A stretch of DNA of 64,000 bases from contig NQMI01000035.1 in assembly GCA_002270565.1 (NCBI GenBank), positions 120,702 to 184,701 on the forward strand. Direction: 5' to 3'. The DNA is from Stenocarpella maydis (Eukaryota; Ascomycota; Sordariomycetes; Diaporthales; Diaporthaceae). Each line of letters opens with the position of its first letter. Position 1 is the first letter of the stretch. The notes under the pieces are model-generated. The model was given only the letters and a program-made list of their open reading frames with translations. It did not search any database and was not told the DNA's origin. Of this stretch, positions 1 to 11,767 are shown in pieces. Position numbers and translations under genes: made by a program.

Positions 1-207
1 TGCTTCGACAACAAGTGTATCTTATCTCGCATTCTACAACTGCATAGCGATGGCCTGGCCCGGGGCACCCTCCCTGATGACTGCACTCTACTCTTTTGCC
101 GACAGTCATGGACATTATTGAACAACAACAGCAACATCACCGGTCCTTCCCTGCCCGCTCCGCCCTCCGCGTCTGGTAGGCAGACCTGCCACCCTCTGCA
201 ACTCTGA
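1..207 (+). CDS. possible C-terminal end of a gene cut by the window edge
   Basis: Frame 1 is open from the first base to a TGA at 205-207, giving 68 codons with an Asn run (NNNSN) followed by a Pro/Ser-rich tail (GPSLPAPPSASGR). No family is recognised. An opening of this length can occur by chance at this GC content, so it is listed only because it touches the edge and could be the end of a gene that starts to the left. Confidence 0.2.
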   Translation, partial: CFDNKCILSRILQLHSDGLARGTLPDDCTLLFCRQSWTLLNNNSNITGPSLPAPPSASGRQTCHPLQL

Positions 208-1751
208 TTCCCTCGCCTGGCGTTCTCCTGGCATGGGTATATTGGATAGTTGCTGGGGGGGGGGGCGGGGGGTTGTTGGGTCTCGCATGGGAGGGTTTTG
301 GTTCTTATCTGCCCACCATACGGGCTGGGCAATCGGAACGGCAAAGCGGGGGGGGGGGATGGCGCATTCGGCCGGGTTCTAATGTGATCCACGTGGTTGC
401 AGGAAGCGTTGCCTCGGCGCCCTTGATGAGGCCGGAAATCAGTAGTCGAACTACCATAGGTAGATAATGGGAAGGTCAGATTCTTCAAGGCTTCTCGGCG
501 TGCATGCATTGGCCTGGCCTCTTTGTGTGCAGACAGCTTCTAGAGGTCAATGGCCAGCCACCAACGGTGCCCACCGTGGAGCCGCATACGAAGCATCTAC
601 ATAGTAGATAGCTCTTGTGCTATTCTGTCCCAATGTATAAGTGTGCAGGCTATGGCCTACATGAGAGTGGAAACCTCTAGTTCCTCCTGGACTATTTAAC
701 TGGGTAGGAAGGAAGTGAAACAACCTTCTTCCGAGGCTACCGTGCAGCAGCAGCAGCAGCAGCAGGCAGGCCATTTAGCCTGGTCGAGAGCCACCAGTGC
801 AGGTTCGTGGACCCGGATGAATGGTCCTGAGCAGTATTGAACTCTGCCGGTTCTTATAAATCAGTCAGGGCGCATGACGATCTTCCGTTGGGAAGCTGAG
901 GCCTCCTGACGACCGGCGAGCTCGGGATCGCTGTCCTGTCCTTCCTTCCTTCCTTCCTTCCTTCCTGACTGACTGACTGACTGACAGTCCTGTAGTTTGT
1001 GCTTGCTCACGACCTTATGTGTCCATAAATGGGGATTGTGGATATGATGGTAGATACATATACATAGGTAGTGTAAACCATGCCCCACCTGCAACCTTAT
1101 AATAGAGTGGCGGACCGTTGATTGCTAGCGTCAGAGCCTGCGCCGTGCGCCAGGGGCGCGGGCGAGTCCGCATGGGCGCAGGCTTTCTTGGCCAGGTGAA
1201 TCTGACAACTACAGTACGACATCATCCGACTCTGCATCTGGACACATTGCCAATTCATCCGGGATGATGCGGTTATTAGAAGGACCACACACCAATGTTG
1301 TAACTGTCGTTTCTTTGTTCTCGTTACTCGAGACGCCCCCCCCCCCCCAAATTCGATTTTCATCTCATCTTATAACATAGACGTGTCCCTCCGAGGAGAT
1401 CTCGCACGCTCTTTGTCTTTTTTGCTTTCCATTCATTCAAAGACATACATAGTGTATATTTGCAGGCTTTATAATCACCCTCCTGCACCCCCACCAACCC
1501 GCCCGGGCCACGCTCAGCAGAGATCGCAACCTTACCATACAGGCCAGAGAGGCAGGGCTTATTCAAGGAAAATAACGGGCAAATCACGACCTCCTCACGG
1601 CTCGTGGCCGCTGACCAATGCCCAATAGACCATCATAGCCTGCATGCACCCTGGGCCCCCCGAACCTGTGGCAACCCGAAACGAAACGCGAAACCGCACA
1701 CCTCGGAGCCATCCGACCCTCGACCAGCCTTAAATAACACCCAAGTCCATC
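208..1751. other. intergenic region upstream of ERO1, simple repeats
   Basis: No gene is supported here. The stretch holds a G tract (255-272), a CAG repeat (745-765), a CTTC repeat running directly into a TGAC repeat (940-985), and a C tract near 1335. The last few hundred bases are the ERO1 promoter and leader. Confidence 0.6.
1615..1626 (+). promoter_or_regulatory. tandem CCAAT boxes in the ERO1 promoter
   Basis: CCAAT occurs at 1615-1619 and 1622-1626, about 130 bp before the ERO1 start codon. CCAAT is the binding site of the fungal HAP/CBF complex. Two copies 7 bp apart are seen directly; their function is inferred only from position. Confidence 0.3.
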
Positions 1752-3678
1752 ATGAGAGCCGCCCGGCCTTTCTACCTGTCCCTCTTCGCTTTATGGGGCC
1801 CGGATGCTCACTGCCAGAGCCCAAAGAAAGATGATTGCGCTGTATGCTTTTCTACTACTCTTAGCCTGCTACCTGGTGACAGCAGCATCTCCCACGTATC
1901 GATTTGTAGTCTCTAATGCGTCCCGACCCTACCAGATCTCTCCCAAGGCCATCGTCTCGGATGCTTGCGCTTCTTATTCTACCCTGGAAGACCTGAACCG
2001 CAAGGTCAAGCCAGCCGTCGAGGACCTGACCCACTCGACCGATTTCTTCTCTCACTACCGACTCAACTTATTTCACAAGACATGCCCGTTTTGGAACGAC
2101 GAGAATGGAATGTGCGGCAACATCGCCTGCGCCGTGCAGACACTTGATAACGAGGAGGATATACCCGAGGTATGGCGGGCCCACGAGCTGGGCAAACTGG
2201 AGGGCCCGTTGGCGAAACACCCGGGCAGGACTGTACAACGGGAGCGCCCGGAGCGGCCCCTCCAGGGGAAGCTCGGCGACGATGTCGGGGAGAGCTGTGT
2301 GGTCGAGTACGACGACGAGTGCGACGAGCGCGACTACTGTGTCCCAGAAGACGAATCTGCGACTTCCAAAGGCGACTATGTCTCACTGCTTCAGAACCCT
2401 GAGAGGTTTACTGGTTACGCTGGCGTGGGCGCGCAACAGGTCTGGAACGCCATCTACCGAGAGAACTGCTTCCAGAAGAGCTCGTTCCCTCACACTGCCG
2501 CGCTGGGCCAGTCTTCGCCAGGCCACGGCCCGGCTGCGCTAGACTTCAAGCAGGTCATCGAGGCCGCAGGCCGTCAACAACTGCTTGAGGAACACCGCGA
2601 GCAGAGCCCCAACACGCCCTTCGTTGCGAACACGGGCCTTGAAGCGGAAGACGAGTGTGTTGAGAAGCGAGTCTTCTACAGGGTCGTGTCTGGAATGCAT
2701 ACCAGCATCAGCACGCACCTTTGCTGGGACTGGATGAACCAGACTACCGGCCAGTGGCAGCCCAACCTGCAGTGTTACCTGCAGCGTCTGCACAAGTACC
2801 CCGAGCGCATAAGCAACCTGTACTTCAACTATGCCCTGCTCACTCGCGCGATCGCGAAGCTAGGCCCTCATCTGCAGGACTACACCTTCTGCACGGGAGA
2901 CCCGGGACAAGACGCTGCTACGAAAGGCAAAGTCCTCGCCGTGACGCAGGCTGCCTCCTCGGTGCCGGAGATCTTTGATGAGAGCCTGATGTTCAAGAAC
3001 GGCGAGGGCCCCTTTCTCAAGGAGGACTTCAAGAACCGATTCCGCAACGTGAGCCGCCTGATGGATTGCGTGGGGTGCGACAAGTGCCGGCTATGGGGTA
3101 AGCTGCAGACGGCGGGATATGGCACGGCGCTGAAGGTCCTCTTCGAGTTCGACAATGACAGCGACGACATCCCGATTCTGAAGCGGACTGAGCTGGTGGC
3201 CTTGTTCAACACTTACGCGCGACTGGCCTCAAGCCTTGACTCGATACAGAAATTCAGGTCAATGGCCGCGGAGCTTGAAATGAAAGAGGCGGAGGCATCC
3301 GAGGAGGCCGACGGTGTAATCCCAGATCGGGCGAAGAAGCCGCGTCATGTGATTGTGGAGAAACCGGAAAAGGAAGAGGAGAAGCCACCTGGCTTGGGTG
3401 CTGTGTTTAACCAGGAGCTCAACCACGTCAACATGGCGCTTCGGTCCATTTTCAGGAGCTGGAGGGAGCTCCCGTCATTGATGTGAGTGCTCGACATCCC
3501 CTGATCAAGGTTTCGGGGTCCGCGCTAACCCTCGAGCAGTTGGCTGTTTGTGAAACAAGAGACTCGTTACCTGTGGCAGAATTACGCTGGCCTACCAGTC
3601 ACACCAAGGCATTGGAAGCTTGGTTGGAGGAAGGCAGGTGAACCCTCTTTGGACTGGCGGGAAGCAGACGAGTTGTAG
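1752..3678 (+). CDS. ERO1: endoplasmic reticulum oxidoreductin 1 (thiol oxidase)
   Basis: Three exons, 1752-1841, 1936-3482 and 3540-3678, give 591 residues. ERO1 is the FAD-dependent ER oxidase that passes disulfides to protein disulfide isomerase and electrons to oxygen. Visible hallmarks are the N-terminal shuttle cysteines in CPFWNDENGMCGNIAC (C80, C90, C95; the C90-x4-C95 pair corresponds to yeast C100/C105), the active-site CVGCDKC (C408/C411), and the flavin-binding GMHTSISTHL at 283-292. The first exon encodes an N-terminal hydrophobic signal (MRAARPFYLSLFALWG). Its donor is GTATGC, and it joins in frame to ISPKAIVSDAC, the conserved start of the mature domain. The last intron (3483-3539) restores a conserved C-terminal tail that a straight reading would lose at TGA 3484-3486. 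The gene is convergent with USB1, 266 bp away. Family assignment is secure; the exon 1 boundary is slightly less so. Confidence 0.95.
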
Positions 3679-3944
3679 GGCAAAGACGAAGAGATCTCAC
3701 AGGATGTAATCAAGCATGGCCACACCTAGCGGGACAATACCCAGCAATAGTTTCTCTAGCAAACCGAATGCGCTCCCTATGTCACGCCACATGAGCAGTC
3801 GAGCCAGCACGCGACCAGCGCAACGCGACATGTGCTGAGGCGGTAGAGAGGTCGGCCACATACCTATCGCCTGCGTTCATCGAGGCGAGCAGCCGCCCGT
3901 GGGAATCCGGGAATCGACCAATGCGGGGAGGGGGGTGTAGCATT

Positions 3945-4931
3945 TCAGATAGCGAAAAGACCATTGCCATCTCTGCTGCTGCTGCGCGCCCCGGGCTCTG
4001 GTAGCGCGATGTTTGTCACGACGTTCCCGATCTTGACCTTGACCCCGCCGACCGGGATGCTGATGCGCGAAAGGACGGCATCGCGGAATTGGGGCCGCGC
4101 AAAGATCTCGGCCGTCTTCTGGATGAACTCAGGCGTCGGCGCGGTGAAGGACCAGGCGAGGGAGACGTGGAAGGCGTCGCTGGCGCATTTGCTTTCGTCG
4201 TGACCGGGGTTACTGAGGCTGTAGAGCTCCGGCTGGCCATAGGAAGCCACGAGGCGGTTGCAAGCGCGCAGCAGGGATGAGAGGTGGTTGTTGGTCCCGC
4301 CTGGGCCGCGCACGCGCAGGACAAGAAAGGAGCGCTCCGAGTCCGGGCTGCGGTGCCAGGCCAGGTCGTAACAGACCAGGGCAAAGGCTGGCACGCAGCA
4401 CCGCGCGACGTCCTGGGTGAGGTGATGGAGGAAAGCATCCTTCTCGTCGGTTCGCAGGACAAATGGTCGGGAGAGGCTCACGTGCAGAGGCAAGGGGGCG
4501 CCGAGGTCCGAGATCAGGAAGCCAGCTAGGCCGTGGGGGGCGAGAAGCTGGCCAAGCTCCCGAGAAAGGGCTGCGAGGAGCGACTGAAGGAGCTGGTGCT
4601 GGGAGGAGGAGGGGTGCCATTCGACATAGATGTGGCTGGGCCAGTTGCCGTCCTTGTGGGGGATGGTGCGTTTCCTGCCCTGGTGCAGGCTGGGCAGGTC
4701 GGCGGTTGCGGTGCGCACGGTAGAGGCGTAGAGGTCGTGAAAAGAGGGAGGCAATGGTGGTAAGGCGCAAAGGTCTGGCGGCTGACGGGGTTGGATATCG
4801 GACTGGCGAGGCTCGACTTTGTGGCTTCGGCCTTGTCCCGGTCCACTTGCAGGATGATATCCAGACGCAGATTCAGCTGCAGACTGTGGACCAGAGTCAG
4901 AGTCCGAGTCCGAGTAGTCGACCAGTGCCAT
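3945..4931 (-). CDS. USB1: U6 snRNA phosphodiesterase USB1 (2H family)
   Basis: A single uninterrupted ORF gives 328 residues. USB1/Mpn1 trims the oligo-U tail of U6 snRNA and leaves a terminal phosphate that protects it. Both 2H catalytic motifs are present: LHVSLSRPF (H150, S152) and FHVSLAWSF (H255, S257). The reading frame also opens at 5000, but the ATG at 4931 gives MALVDYSDSDSD, an acidic start typical of fungal USB1 proteins, so it is preferred. The first 60 residues are low-complexity Ser/Asp/Pro. It is divergent from the PAL1-domain gene. Length and motifs fit the family with no missing catalytic residue. Confidence 0.92.
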   Translation of the reverse strand: MALVDYSDSDSDSGPQSAAESASGYHPASGPGQGRSHKVEPRQSDIQPRQPPDLCALPPLPPSFHDLYASTVRTATADLPSLHQGRKRTIPHKDGNWPSHIYVEWHPSSSQHQLLQSLLAALSRELGQLLAPHGLAGFLISDLGAPLPLHVSLSRPFVLRTDEKDAFLHHLTQDVARCCVPAFALVCYDLAWHRSPDSERSFLVLRVRGPGGTNNHLSSLLRACNRLVASYGQPELYSLSNPGHDESKCASDAFHVSLAWSFTAPTPEFIQKTAEIFARPQFRDAVLSRISIPVGGVKVKIGNVVTNIALPEPGARSSSRDGNGLFAI

Positions 4932-5817
4932 GACGGTGGGCGGCCACGGCGACACGATGGAGCTCACGATGGCGGCGTGGAGTTTGTATTGTTGGTCCAC
5001 GATGCGCAGTGATATGCTGCTGTTGTATGATGTGCCGCAGAATCAACTAGTCTAGCCGCCCAGCCGTGTACCTAGGTAGGTACCTAAGTTTACAGGCCGG
5101 GCTGGTTGGGCAGCTGCCGCAAAATGCAGGTGTAGGGTACGTGCTGATCCCCGGGCCCTGATGAGCATGACGTCGGGCTCATATCCTGGGTGGATCCCGG
5201 GATGGGCACGTCGACACCGATGGAACTTTGCTGTGGTGTGTGTAATACAACACTGCTACGCTGGGCATTTGTCCTGCCTGCCTACCTAGGTACATTGTAC
5301 GGAGTAGCGTACGGCTCACACCTTGCTATGGCTTGCGGGATACGTCACTGCCTCGCAAGCCCACCTGGCAGGCCTGGGAGAGTTGTTGATTACGCAATGC
5401 TGCTGCTCGTCCCTGCGGCCTGCCAGCCAGCACTTCGGTCGGTCAGTCAGTCCACCCACATATATCGCACTCATCCATCCACTCGGGTCTGCCGGGAATC
5501 TGGTCCTGCCCATTTCATCCTGCCCATTTCATCCTGCCCATTTCATCCTGCCCATTTGCACTCACAACACCACAGCCGCGACAGAACGGAAGAAAGAATA
5601 AAGAAAAAGAAAATAAAAGGGGGACGAACAAGACGGAGAGGAAAGGAAAGGAAAGGAAAGAACCGCCACACCACCACATCTGACCGCCGTATCTCACCAC
5701 ATCTAGAGAAAGCAGCCCCCGTCCTCTGTCTGTATAAGACAAGAGCCGCCCCAGCTCAAACAAACCCCGTCTTCCTGGCCACATCGGTCATCATCGTCCT
5801 CTCCCTCATCCTCCACA
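4932..5817. promoter_or_regulatory. divergent promoter region between USB1 and the PAL1-domain gene
   Basis: This 886-bp gap contains the palindromic motif TACCTAGGTAGGTACCTAAG (5069-5088), a second TACCTAGGTA at 5283-5292, a TACGGAGTA at 5298-5306, a 14-bp tandem repeat (5505-5556) and a GGAAA run near 5640-5660. A long chance ORF (5190-5927) crosses it but has no coding character and overlaps the true start at 5818. Confidence 0.5.
5505..5556. repeat. 14-bp tandem repeat, just under four copies
   Basis: The unit CCTGCCCATTTCAT is repeated four times head to tail, the last copy truncated, 260-310 bp upstream of the PAL1-domain start codon. It is seen directly in the sequence. Confidence 0.9.
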
Positions 5818-6606
5818 ATGTCCCTGTTAGACGCCCCGCCTTCATACGACAGCACTTTGCGTCGTACAAAGTCGGACCGTGCCCATCGTCGCCCACACCC
5901 CAAGAAGTATGTCGCCGACACCATTGACAGGCTTGATACCACCCCCTTCGGTGGGCCTTACCACCACGGCGGGCCCTACGATGCCACCATGAAGTCCTTC
6001 AACCTCAACTCCAAGTTCTCGCCGGTAGCTGCGGTAAGAGAGGGCAACAAGGCCGCCTGGAAGGCCACCCCGCGCGAGGCAAAGCTCGATGCTCTTCTGA
6101 AGGGCAGGCCGCTCGACGGCACCGCCAGCGTGCCCCCCGGCGAGCGAGCCCTCAACGGTGAGCTTATGGACTATGAGTATAGTACCGATATGCTCAGGGA
6201 CCCTGACGCCGGAGGCGGCCCCTATAAGCAATGGCCCGGTGTGGTAAGCCATGTCTTGCAACTGCGGTCCCGGTGCTGTGCTGTGCTGTGCTGTGCTATG
6301 TGCTGACGCGAGCTGCAGAAGTACCATCACGATGACCTCAAGGGAAAGGGAGAGCCGGGATTCACCATGGACCGGGAACGGCGGGCCAAGGAGGGTATTG
6401 CGCGGTCCCAGTCTGTCCGCGAGAGACGAGGCGAATATGAAATGGTCCCCCAGCGGCCTCGCGGCTCCATCAACGTCGACAACAACTCTGGCCGGCTTGC
6501 CGTGGTGGCTCGGCAGCGGAGCAGCAGTGCTGCCGCCATCCCGAGCCGCCCGAGAGACTTTGTCGACGGTCTGAGGCGGCGGGTTGGCAGCTTGCGGCAC
6601 AAGTAG
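5818..6606 (+). CDS. short PAL1-domain (cell morphology family) protein
   Basis: Exons 5818-6243 and 6319-6606 give 237 residues. The core reads DTIDRLDTTPFGGPYHHGGPYDAT, split here as DTIDRLD then FGG-YHHGGPYDA, the signature of the fungal PAL1 domain, which in fission yeast acts in polarised growth and endocytic patches. Downstream SPVAAVREGN, ATPREAK and RPLDGTASVPPG are also typical of the short filamentous-fungal members. The intron joins phase 0 into KYHHDDLKGKGEPGFTMD, continuing the family pattern. That intron carries five head-to-tail GTGCT units just before its branch point. The start ATG lies in CACAATGTC, a good fungal context. The protein is smaller than yeast Pal1, so it is a family member rather than an assigned ortholog. 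Confidence 0.82.
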
Positions 6607-7699
6607 TCGGCGATGGCAACGTGCTTGTATATGTTACCTTGTGTGCTCCCTACTACCCCTTTCCTTCGGAGCGCTAGAACGTTGTGTATCAGTAGCAGCA
6701 ACAGGTGTTGCGAGGTCATTTGTTCTTAACCAGTGTGATAATCGTCAAGAATGTTAAGTGGATTTGCAAAGCTGTGAAACTGGGCACCCATGTGCCGGCT
6801 CCTTGTGTTCACGACCAACGATACATCAGTGAGTACTCACAAATTCAGTAGGTTCGAAGGAGCAGTGCGGCGCTTACTGCTTACTGCTTGGAGCCCTACA
6901 CTGGCTAAAGTGATGTAGGCTTCCGAATCTGACGCGTCCTCTTCTTCTTCTCTTTCCTTTTTTCCTTTTCTTTTCTTTGTTTTGCCCGCAACAAGTATAA
7001 GGAAAGACTCCCTTGCCGCGAGTGGCACTGCATCTGGAGTGAAGGTATGGCAGGATAAGGCGGGAAACCGTGCTGCTGAGTGCGCACCATCTGAGCGGAA
7101 CCAATGTTGCCCAAGTACTTGAGTACCTTGGGTAGGCATGTATACCTGTGATTAGCCCATCCCCCCCCCCCCCCAACACCCTTTTTAAATTTATTTATTA
7201 TTTTTATCTTTTTTTTGTCGGGCTCCCGAATCATGGCATCCAGCACGACTGGCGGGCGGAACCTGCCGGCTGGATTTGGCTCCGTAAGAACGGACTACCA
7301 ACACATGCTGTAAGCCCCAGTGGTATAGAAACTGCTTGCTTGCATGTGGGTGCCGAGGCCGAGGCTAACTCATCAACATTGACATGACACCCGACGCAAT
7401 CCCATGCCTCGACATCAACTGACGACGGATTCAATTCCAGCAGTCCAGAGACCACCATAATAGGTGTCGCATAATAAGCCATCCATATGGACTAGCTCTC
7501 GGCCAACGGGCCCCCGTCTGACACCTAAACCCGCTTTCTCGGCGACAATCCACAGCACAGCGGATGTAGGCGGTATTCCTCGAAACTTTCGCCACGACAA
7601 AACACCTGTCGGTCGACCTGCTCAAGCAGCCACTTGACGCCCGTTTCGGTCATCCGAGACATACCAAGTGTAGACCCACGCTTCATTGCACTAGAAACC
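6607..7699. other. intergenic region
   Basis: No gene is supported. The stretch contains a pyrimidine-rich run near 6940-6980, a C14 tract followed by an A/T-rich stretch (7150-7216), and the promoter of the alpha/beta hydrolase gene. Confidence 0.5.
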
Positions 7700-9077
7700 A
7701 TGGCGGCGCCGGAGAAAGAGCTGTGGTGAGCTTCCCTCCCCGCAGATGAGCATTCCCAACACCGCCCGTCGACCACCTCGCATGTGCTGAGATGGCCCCT
7801 CCCACAGGTCCCAACTCCCCCTCGTTTCTGACGTGATGAAACACCCGGCCTTCCCAACAGCAACTTGGCACCTGGAGCCAACCCGCGAGGGCCTTTTGCC
7901 TGTGGCAGAAGGCCGCGGTGGTCCCCTCAAGATCTCATGGGCCGTTCATGGCCATGGGCCGGTCAAGATGCTTGTATGTGCCCGCCTCACACCACGCACC
8001 AGCCCACTGCCGCTCCTCCCACCCTTCTCTCGCGGTAGAGGCTCTCCGCGCTGCCGATTGAGTTGTTTGAAATGCTGAACCGGCTGTTACTAGTTTTTGA
8101 TGGGCTTGGGCTCTTTCAAGTCGGCCTGGCAGCGGCAGACTCTCCATTTCGGTCACGAGCATGGCGACAAGTACTCGGTGCTCACCATCGACAACCGCGG
8201 CATGGGTGGCTCGGATAAGCCGCTGATGCGCTATTCAACCAGTGAGATGGCAAGGGACACGATTGAAGTTCTCGCGCACATCGGCTGGTTACCGTCCCAC
8301 GTGCTCTCTCCCCAGTCGTCCCCCACCCAGTCAACCCCCCACCGGACATTGCACGTGCTGGGAATCTCCATGGGCGGCATGATTGCTCAAGAGGTTGCGT
8401 ACCTCATCCCCGAGTACGTCAGTACATTGAACCTCCTGTGTACGGCGGCAGCCATTGAGAATACAACCACGTTCTGGGAAAACATGATGCAGCGCGCACA
8501 AATGCTCGTCCCAAAGAGTCTGGAAGCCAGCGTAAGGAACGGAGCAGAAAACATGTTCCCGCTCCCATATCTCAGGGGGGCGGATGATATTCACCTGCCA
8601 AACCCCAGCGCAACACCAAAGATCCACCCGCCGGGCGGCAAGGGCGGCCAAGGCGAGTATTTGCATTTCAGAACCAACTACGAGCGGTTTGTGGCAGGCG
8701 AGATGCACAAGCGTCTGGACGCCAACGGATTCACTACGAAGGGCTTCCTCCTCCAGCTCATCGCCGCCGGCTGGCACCACAAGAGCAGGGAGCAGCTTCA
8801 GGAGATGGCAGTCAAGATCGGGCGTGACCGCATCCTTGTCCTGCACGGGGAGGCTGACAGGATGATCACTGTCCCCCACGGAAGAAAGTTGTTGCAATAT
8901 CTTGGCGGGCAAGAAGGACCCGGGCTGATGGGCATTATTAGACCAGATATGGGGCATGTGCCCGCATTGGAGCGTACCGCCTGGTTTAATGAGCTTATAG
9001 AAGAGAGGGTATGGAAAGGAGAGAAATTGGACGGGAGACCCGGGCCATGGCAAATGGGTCCGTCTTTTCTGGATTGA
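7700..9077 (+). CDS. alpha/beta hydrolase, probable esterase or lipase, substrate unknown
   Basis: Exons 7700-7725, 7808-7973 and 8094-9077 give 391 residues. The fold is clear: oxyanion region FLMGLG just after the second intron, DNRGMGGSDKP, nucleophile elbow GISMGG (S156), acid HGEADRM (D319) and histidine DMGHVP (H352). The second intron (GTATGT...TACTAG) must be removed to recover PVKMLFLMGLG. The first intron is inferred because it links MAAPEKELW in phase to SQLPLVSDVMKHP; if that exon is wrong, translation would begin at ATG 7836. No signal peptide or membrane segment is seen, so a cytosolic or organellar enzyme is likely. The family is widespread in ascomycetes without a known substrate. 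It is convergent with NMT. Confidence 0.88.
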
Positions 9078-9325
9078 GAATGAAGCATGGTACACTTAGC
9101 GTGCCGTCGCATGTGCGGTCCCTACGCGAGAACATTGGCCGATAAACTTTTTTATTCTCCTTTGATTCTTGTTATTTTTCTTTTCCTCTTCCTTTTTCAT
9201 TCATTCATTCATTCTTTCTTATTCTGGGTTTTTTTTGGTTCATGCGTTGCCAATGCTCTAGGACTACTTTTGTAGGTTGAAAGGCTCGGCACGAAGCTGC
9301 TGCTGCCTCCACTTGACCAGCGACC

Positions 9326-11231
9326 CTAGAGCATCATGAAACCAACCCCACTGAGGTTGTCCTCATCTGCCCTGTTCTGGTTATCAATACCGCCAGCAAT
9401 AGGTTTGGCGCGGTAGTTGAATAGGTAGTAATGCAGCTGCCCGTCACCTGGACCGAACTTCTGTTGCTCGAGGAACAGCGTGTTGTCCATCAGCGACAGC
9501 GCGTTGAAGACGTCGAACTTAGCCCTCTTAGCCAGGATCAAGGCGTCGTGAACAAGCTCGTTCAGACGCTCTTTCGTAGCGGCTTTATTGAAGGGCGTGG
9601 CAAGGCCAACCTCGGTACCGTAGTAGAAGAGGTAAGCGACTCGTACCACCTTGTGTCGCGGGTGGTTGATAACCGTGGACTCGAGGTTGTAGAAAGAGAA
9701 GAAGTCTGTGACCTTGTGGTCCTCATCCTGCAAGGAGAATCAGCAGATAATTCACGGTAGGTGATGACGTTGAGGCCGAAAAGTGAGTAAGAGTATGTCT
9801 GGGTCGGCATGACCTACCTCGACAACGTATGACCAGACGACCTGCTCGTCACCCTCGCCCCTCGGCTGCAGGAGCCAATGCGCGACTTCGCCCTCATCCC
9901 ATTCAGGAGCCATGTCGAAGCGATTGACATAATTCTTCATCAGCTTGTGCACAGAGGGGACATCTTCTTTTGTCATCTCCCTCAAGCCCTTGGTGGTTGT
10001 CTTCTCCGGAAGAGTGTACTTGCGAATCTGCCACTCGGGCTTGCTGTTTGGCGGGAGTGGGCTGAAGCCAATGTCGTATAGCTTCTTCCAGTCCAGCGCC
10101 CGGTGGTAGTACCGACAAGTACTGACGGGCTTGGGAAGCACGATGCCAGCGGTGTAGACACCCTGCCATATCTCCTGCAAATTAGAGCGGCGCGTGACCT
10201 CCTTGATGAGGATTGGGGTGAGGCGCTTGTTGCGGAGCTTCTTGTGCACGCAAAGAAAGTTTACTTCGGAGGTGCGGATGGTGTTGGTCCGCACGCGCAG
10301 GTTGACAGGAACAGCGGAGATGAAGGCAACGAGGGGCTTCTTTGTGGGCAGGCGGCAGTCGCGGATGCCGACGTGCCACTCTGCGGACCATCCCGGGGAC
10401 ATGAGGGCCCTTTCCGGTTGGACGAACGCGATCAGCTCTGGTGCTCACGGTCGTGCCGGTGCTCGTGTCTCGTTCGCAGCTGGAGTCGGTCGCAACTTAC
10501 CACTTGAGAATCGCAGTTCCGTAGTTGAAGCGGAACATGGACTCATCGTCCTCGACATAGTGCCCGTTAAGCAGCTGGTAGACCTCCTTGATCTCGTCGT
10601 CGTTTGTCAGGTCCATGGTGACCCATTCGAAGCCCTCGATCCCGAGCTTGGGTGCCTCCTTTGAGACTTCATCAACGGTCTGAACCTTGAGAGGGCCCTC
10701 CTTGAAGTCCTTCGGCATCTCCTCGTCAAAGCGGGGCACCGGCTGTGTTTTCCAGAACTTGTAGCTTGCCATATCCTTGGCGTTCTTCCCGCTCAGCGCC
10801 AGACCCGTCATGACCTCGTCAAGAGAGAGCTTCTTGAAGGCTTCTGCAGCTTTTGCGGAGTCGCCGTTGTAGTCCTTGAGCAGCGCCGGGTTTCTCGAGA
10901 TCAGGTCCTGCAGGTCGTGCTGTGGCAGCTTGTCAAGAACGGATTTGACCTGGGCCATCTGGTCGTCTGGCTTTCCGGTCAGGGCAGCCTTGACCTTCTT
11001 TCTCTTGGACTTCTTCTTCTTCTTGCCCGACGAGCCCGCAGGCCCTTCGCCCTTTCCGTCTGCATCGGCGTTGTCGTCCTCCTGGTCCTCGTTGTCGTCG
11101 TCAGGGACGTCGGCGACCTCCTCGTCCGCATCAACACCAGCAGGCTGCTTGCCCTTGTGAAGCACCGTCTCCTTGTCTTCTGCCGCTGCACCGCCTGCAC
11201 CCGTCGTCTCCTTGGACTCTGTGCCCGACAT
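9326..11231 (-). CDS. NMT1: glycylpeptide N-tetradecanoyltransferase (N-myristoyltransferase)
   Basis: Exons 10501-11231, 9818-10409 and 9326-9727 give 574 residues. The enzyme transfers myristate from myristoyl-CoA to N-terminal glycine, for example of ARF proteins. Conserved stretches are [31 protein letters not shown] (rebuilt across intron 1), [84 protein letters not shown], and the terminal GVGFMML whose C-terminal carboxylate is catalytic. Residues 1-80 are an acidic low-complexity tail ending in a lysine block (K70-K79), the usual ribosome-binding type region. Both introns are about 90 nt. It is divergent from the next gene with 536 bp between. Confidence 0.96.
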
Positions 11232-11767
11232 GTTGCCCCGGTGTAATGCGGCACGGATGCACCTGTTCTTTCCGGTGGGGACGGCGGTTGGTGCTCGCGG
11301 AAGCTGCAGGGTAAAAGCTTTGAGGCTACCTCAGAAGTGGCCAGGCCAGGCGAGCAAGGCAATGCGAGGGGTTCCAGTGGGTGCCTGTTAGACTGGGGCG
11401 GGTTGGCCAGGCTGACCCCGCCAGGCCGACTACGGCAAAACCACGTTGGCCAGGGTCTAGTGGACGTATGATGTACACTACACTACCTAGATACCTAGGC
11501 GGGTACTTACCGTAGGTAGTGGGTGTTCCTACGTGGGTTGGTACCTCTTTGGGTCGACGGGCCCCTGCCCATCGCCGTGGGCCGCAGGCAGCCATCCAAA
11601 CCATGCTGCTGGGATCAACATTGAAAGGGACGACCTCTTCCCCTTGCCTGGGTATTTTTAGCTCCCTCTTCAGTCCCTCTCGCCTCCTATACTCCCCCCC
11701 ATGACCGGACGTTTTCACTCACCTCTGTTTACACCAACTCCCCGGATCCTCAGCCATAAAACAGGCA
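11232..11767. promoter_or_regulatory. divergent promoter between NMT and the membrane-protein gene
   Basis: No ORF is supported. A TACCTAGATACCTAGG motif with a nearby inverted ACCGTAGGTAGT (11484-11520) lies in the middle. Pyrimidine-rich DNA (11630-11760) precedes the start codon at 11768. Confidence 0.45.

Noticed and set aside
5190..5927. Plus-strand ORF of 245 codons
   Set aside because: It runs through tandem repeats and a polypurine stretch in a promoter, overlaps the true PAL1-domain start in another frame, and has no domain.
8331..9095. Minus-strand ORF of 254 codons
   Set aside because: It overlaps the alpha/beta hydrolase exon, whose catalytic motifs are on the plus strand.
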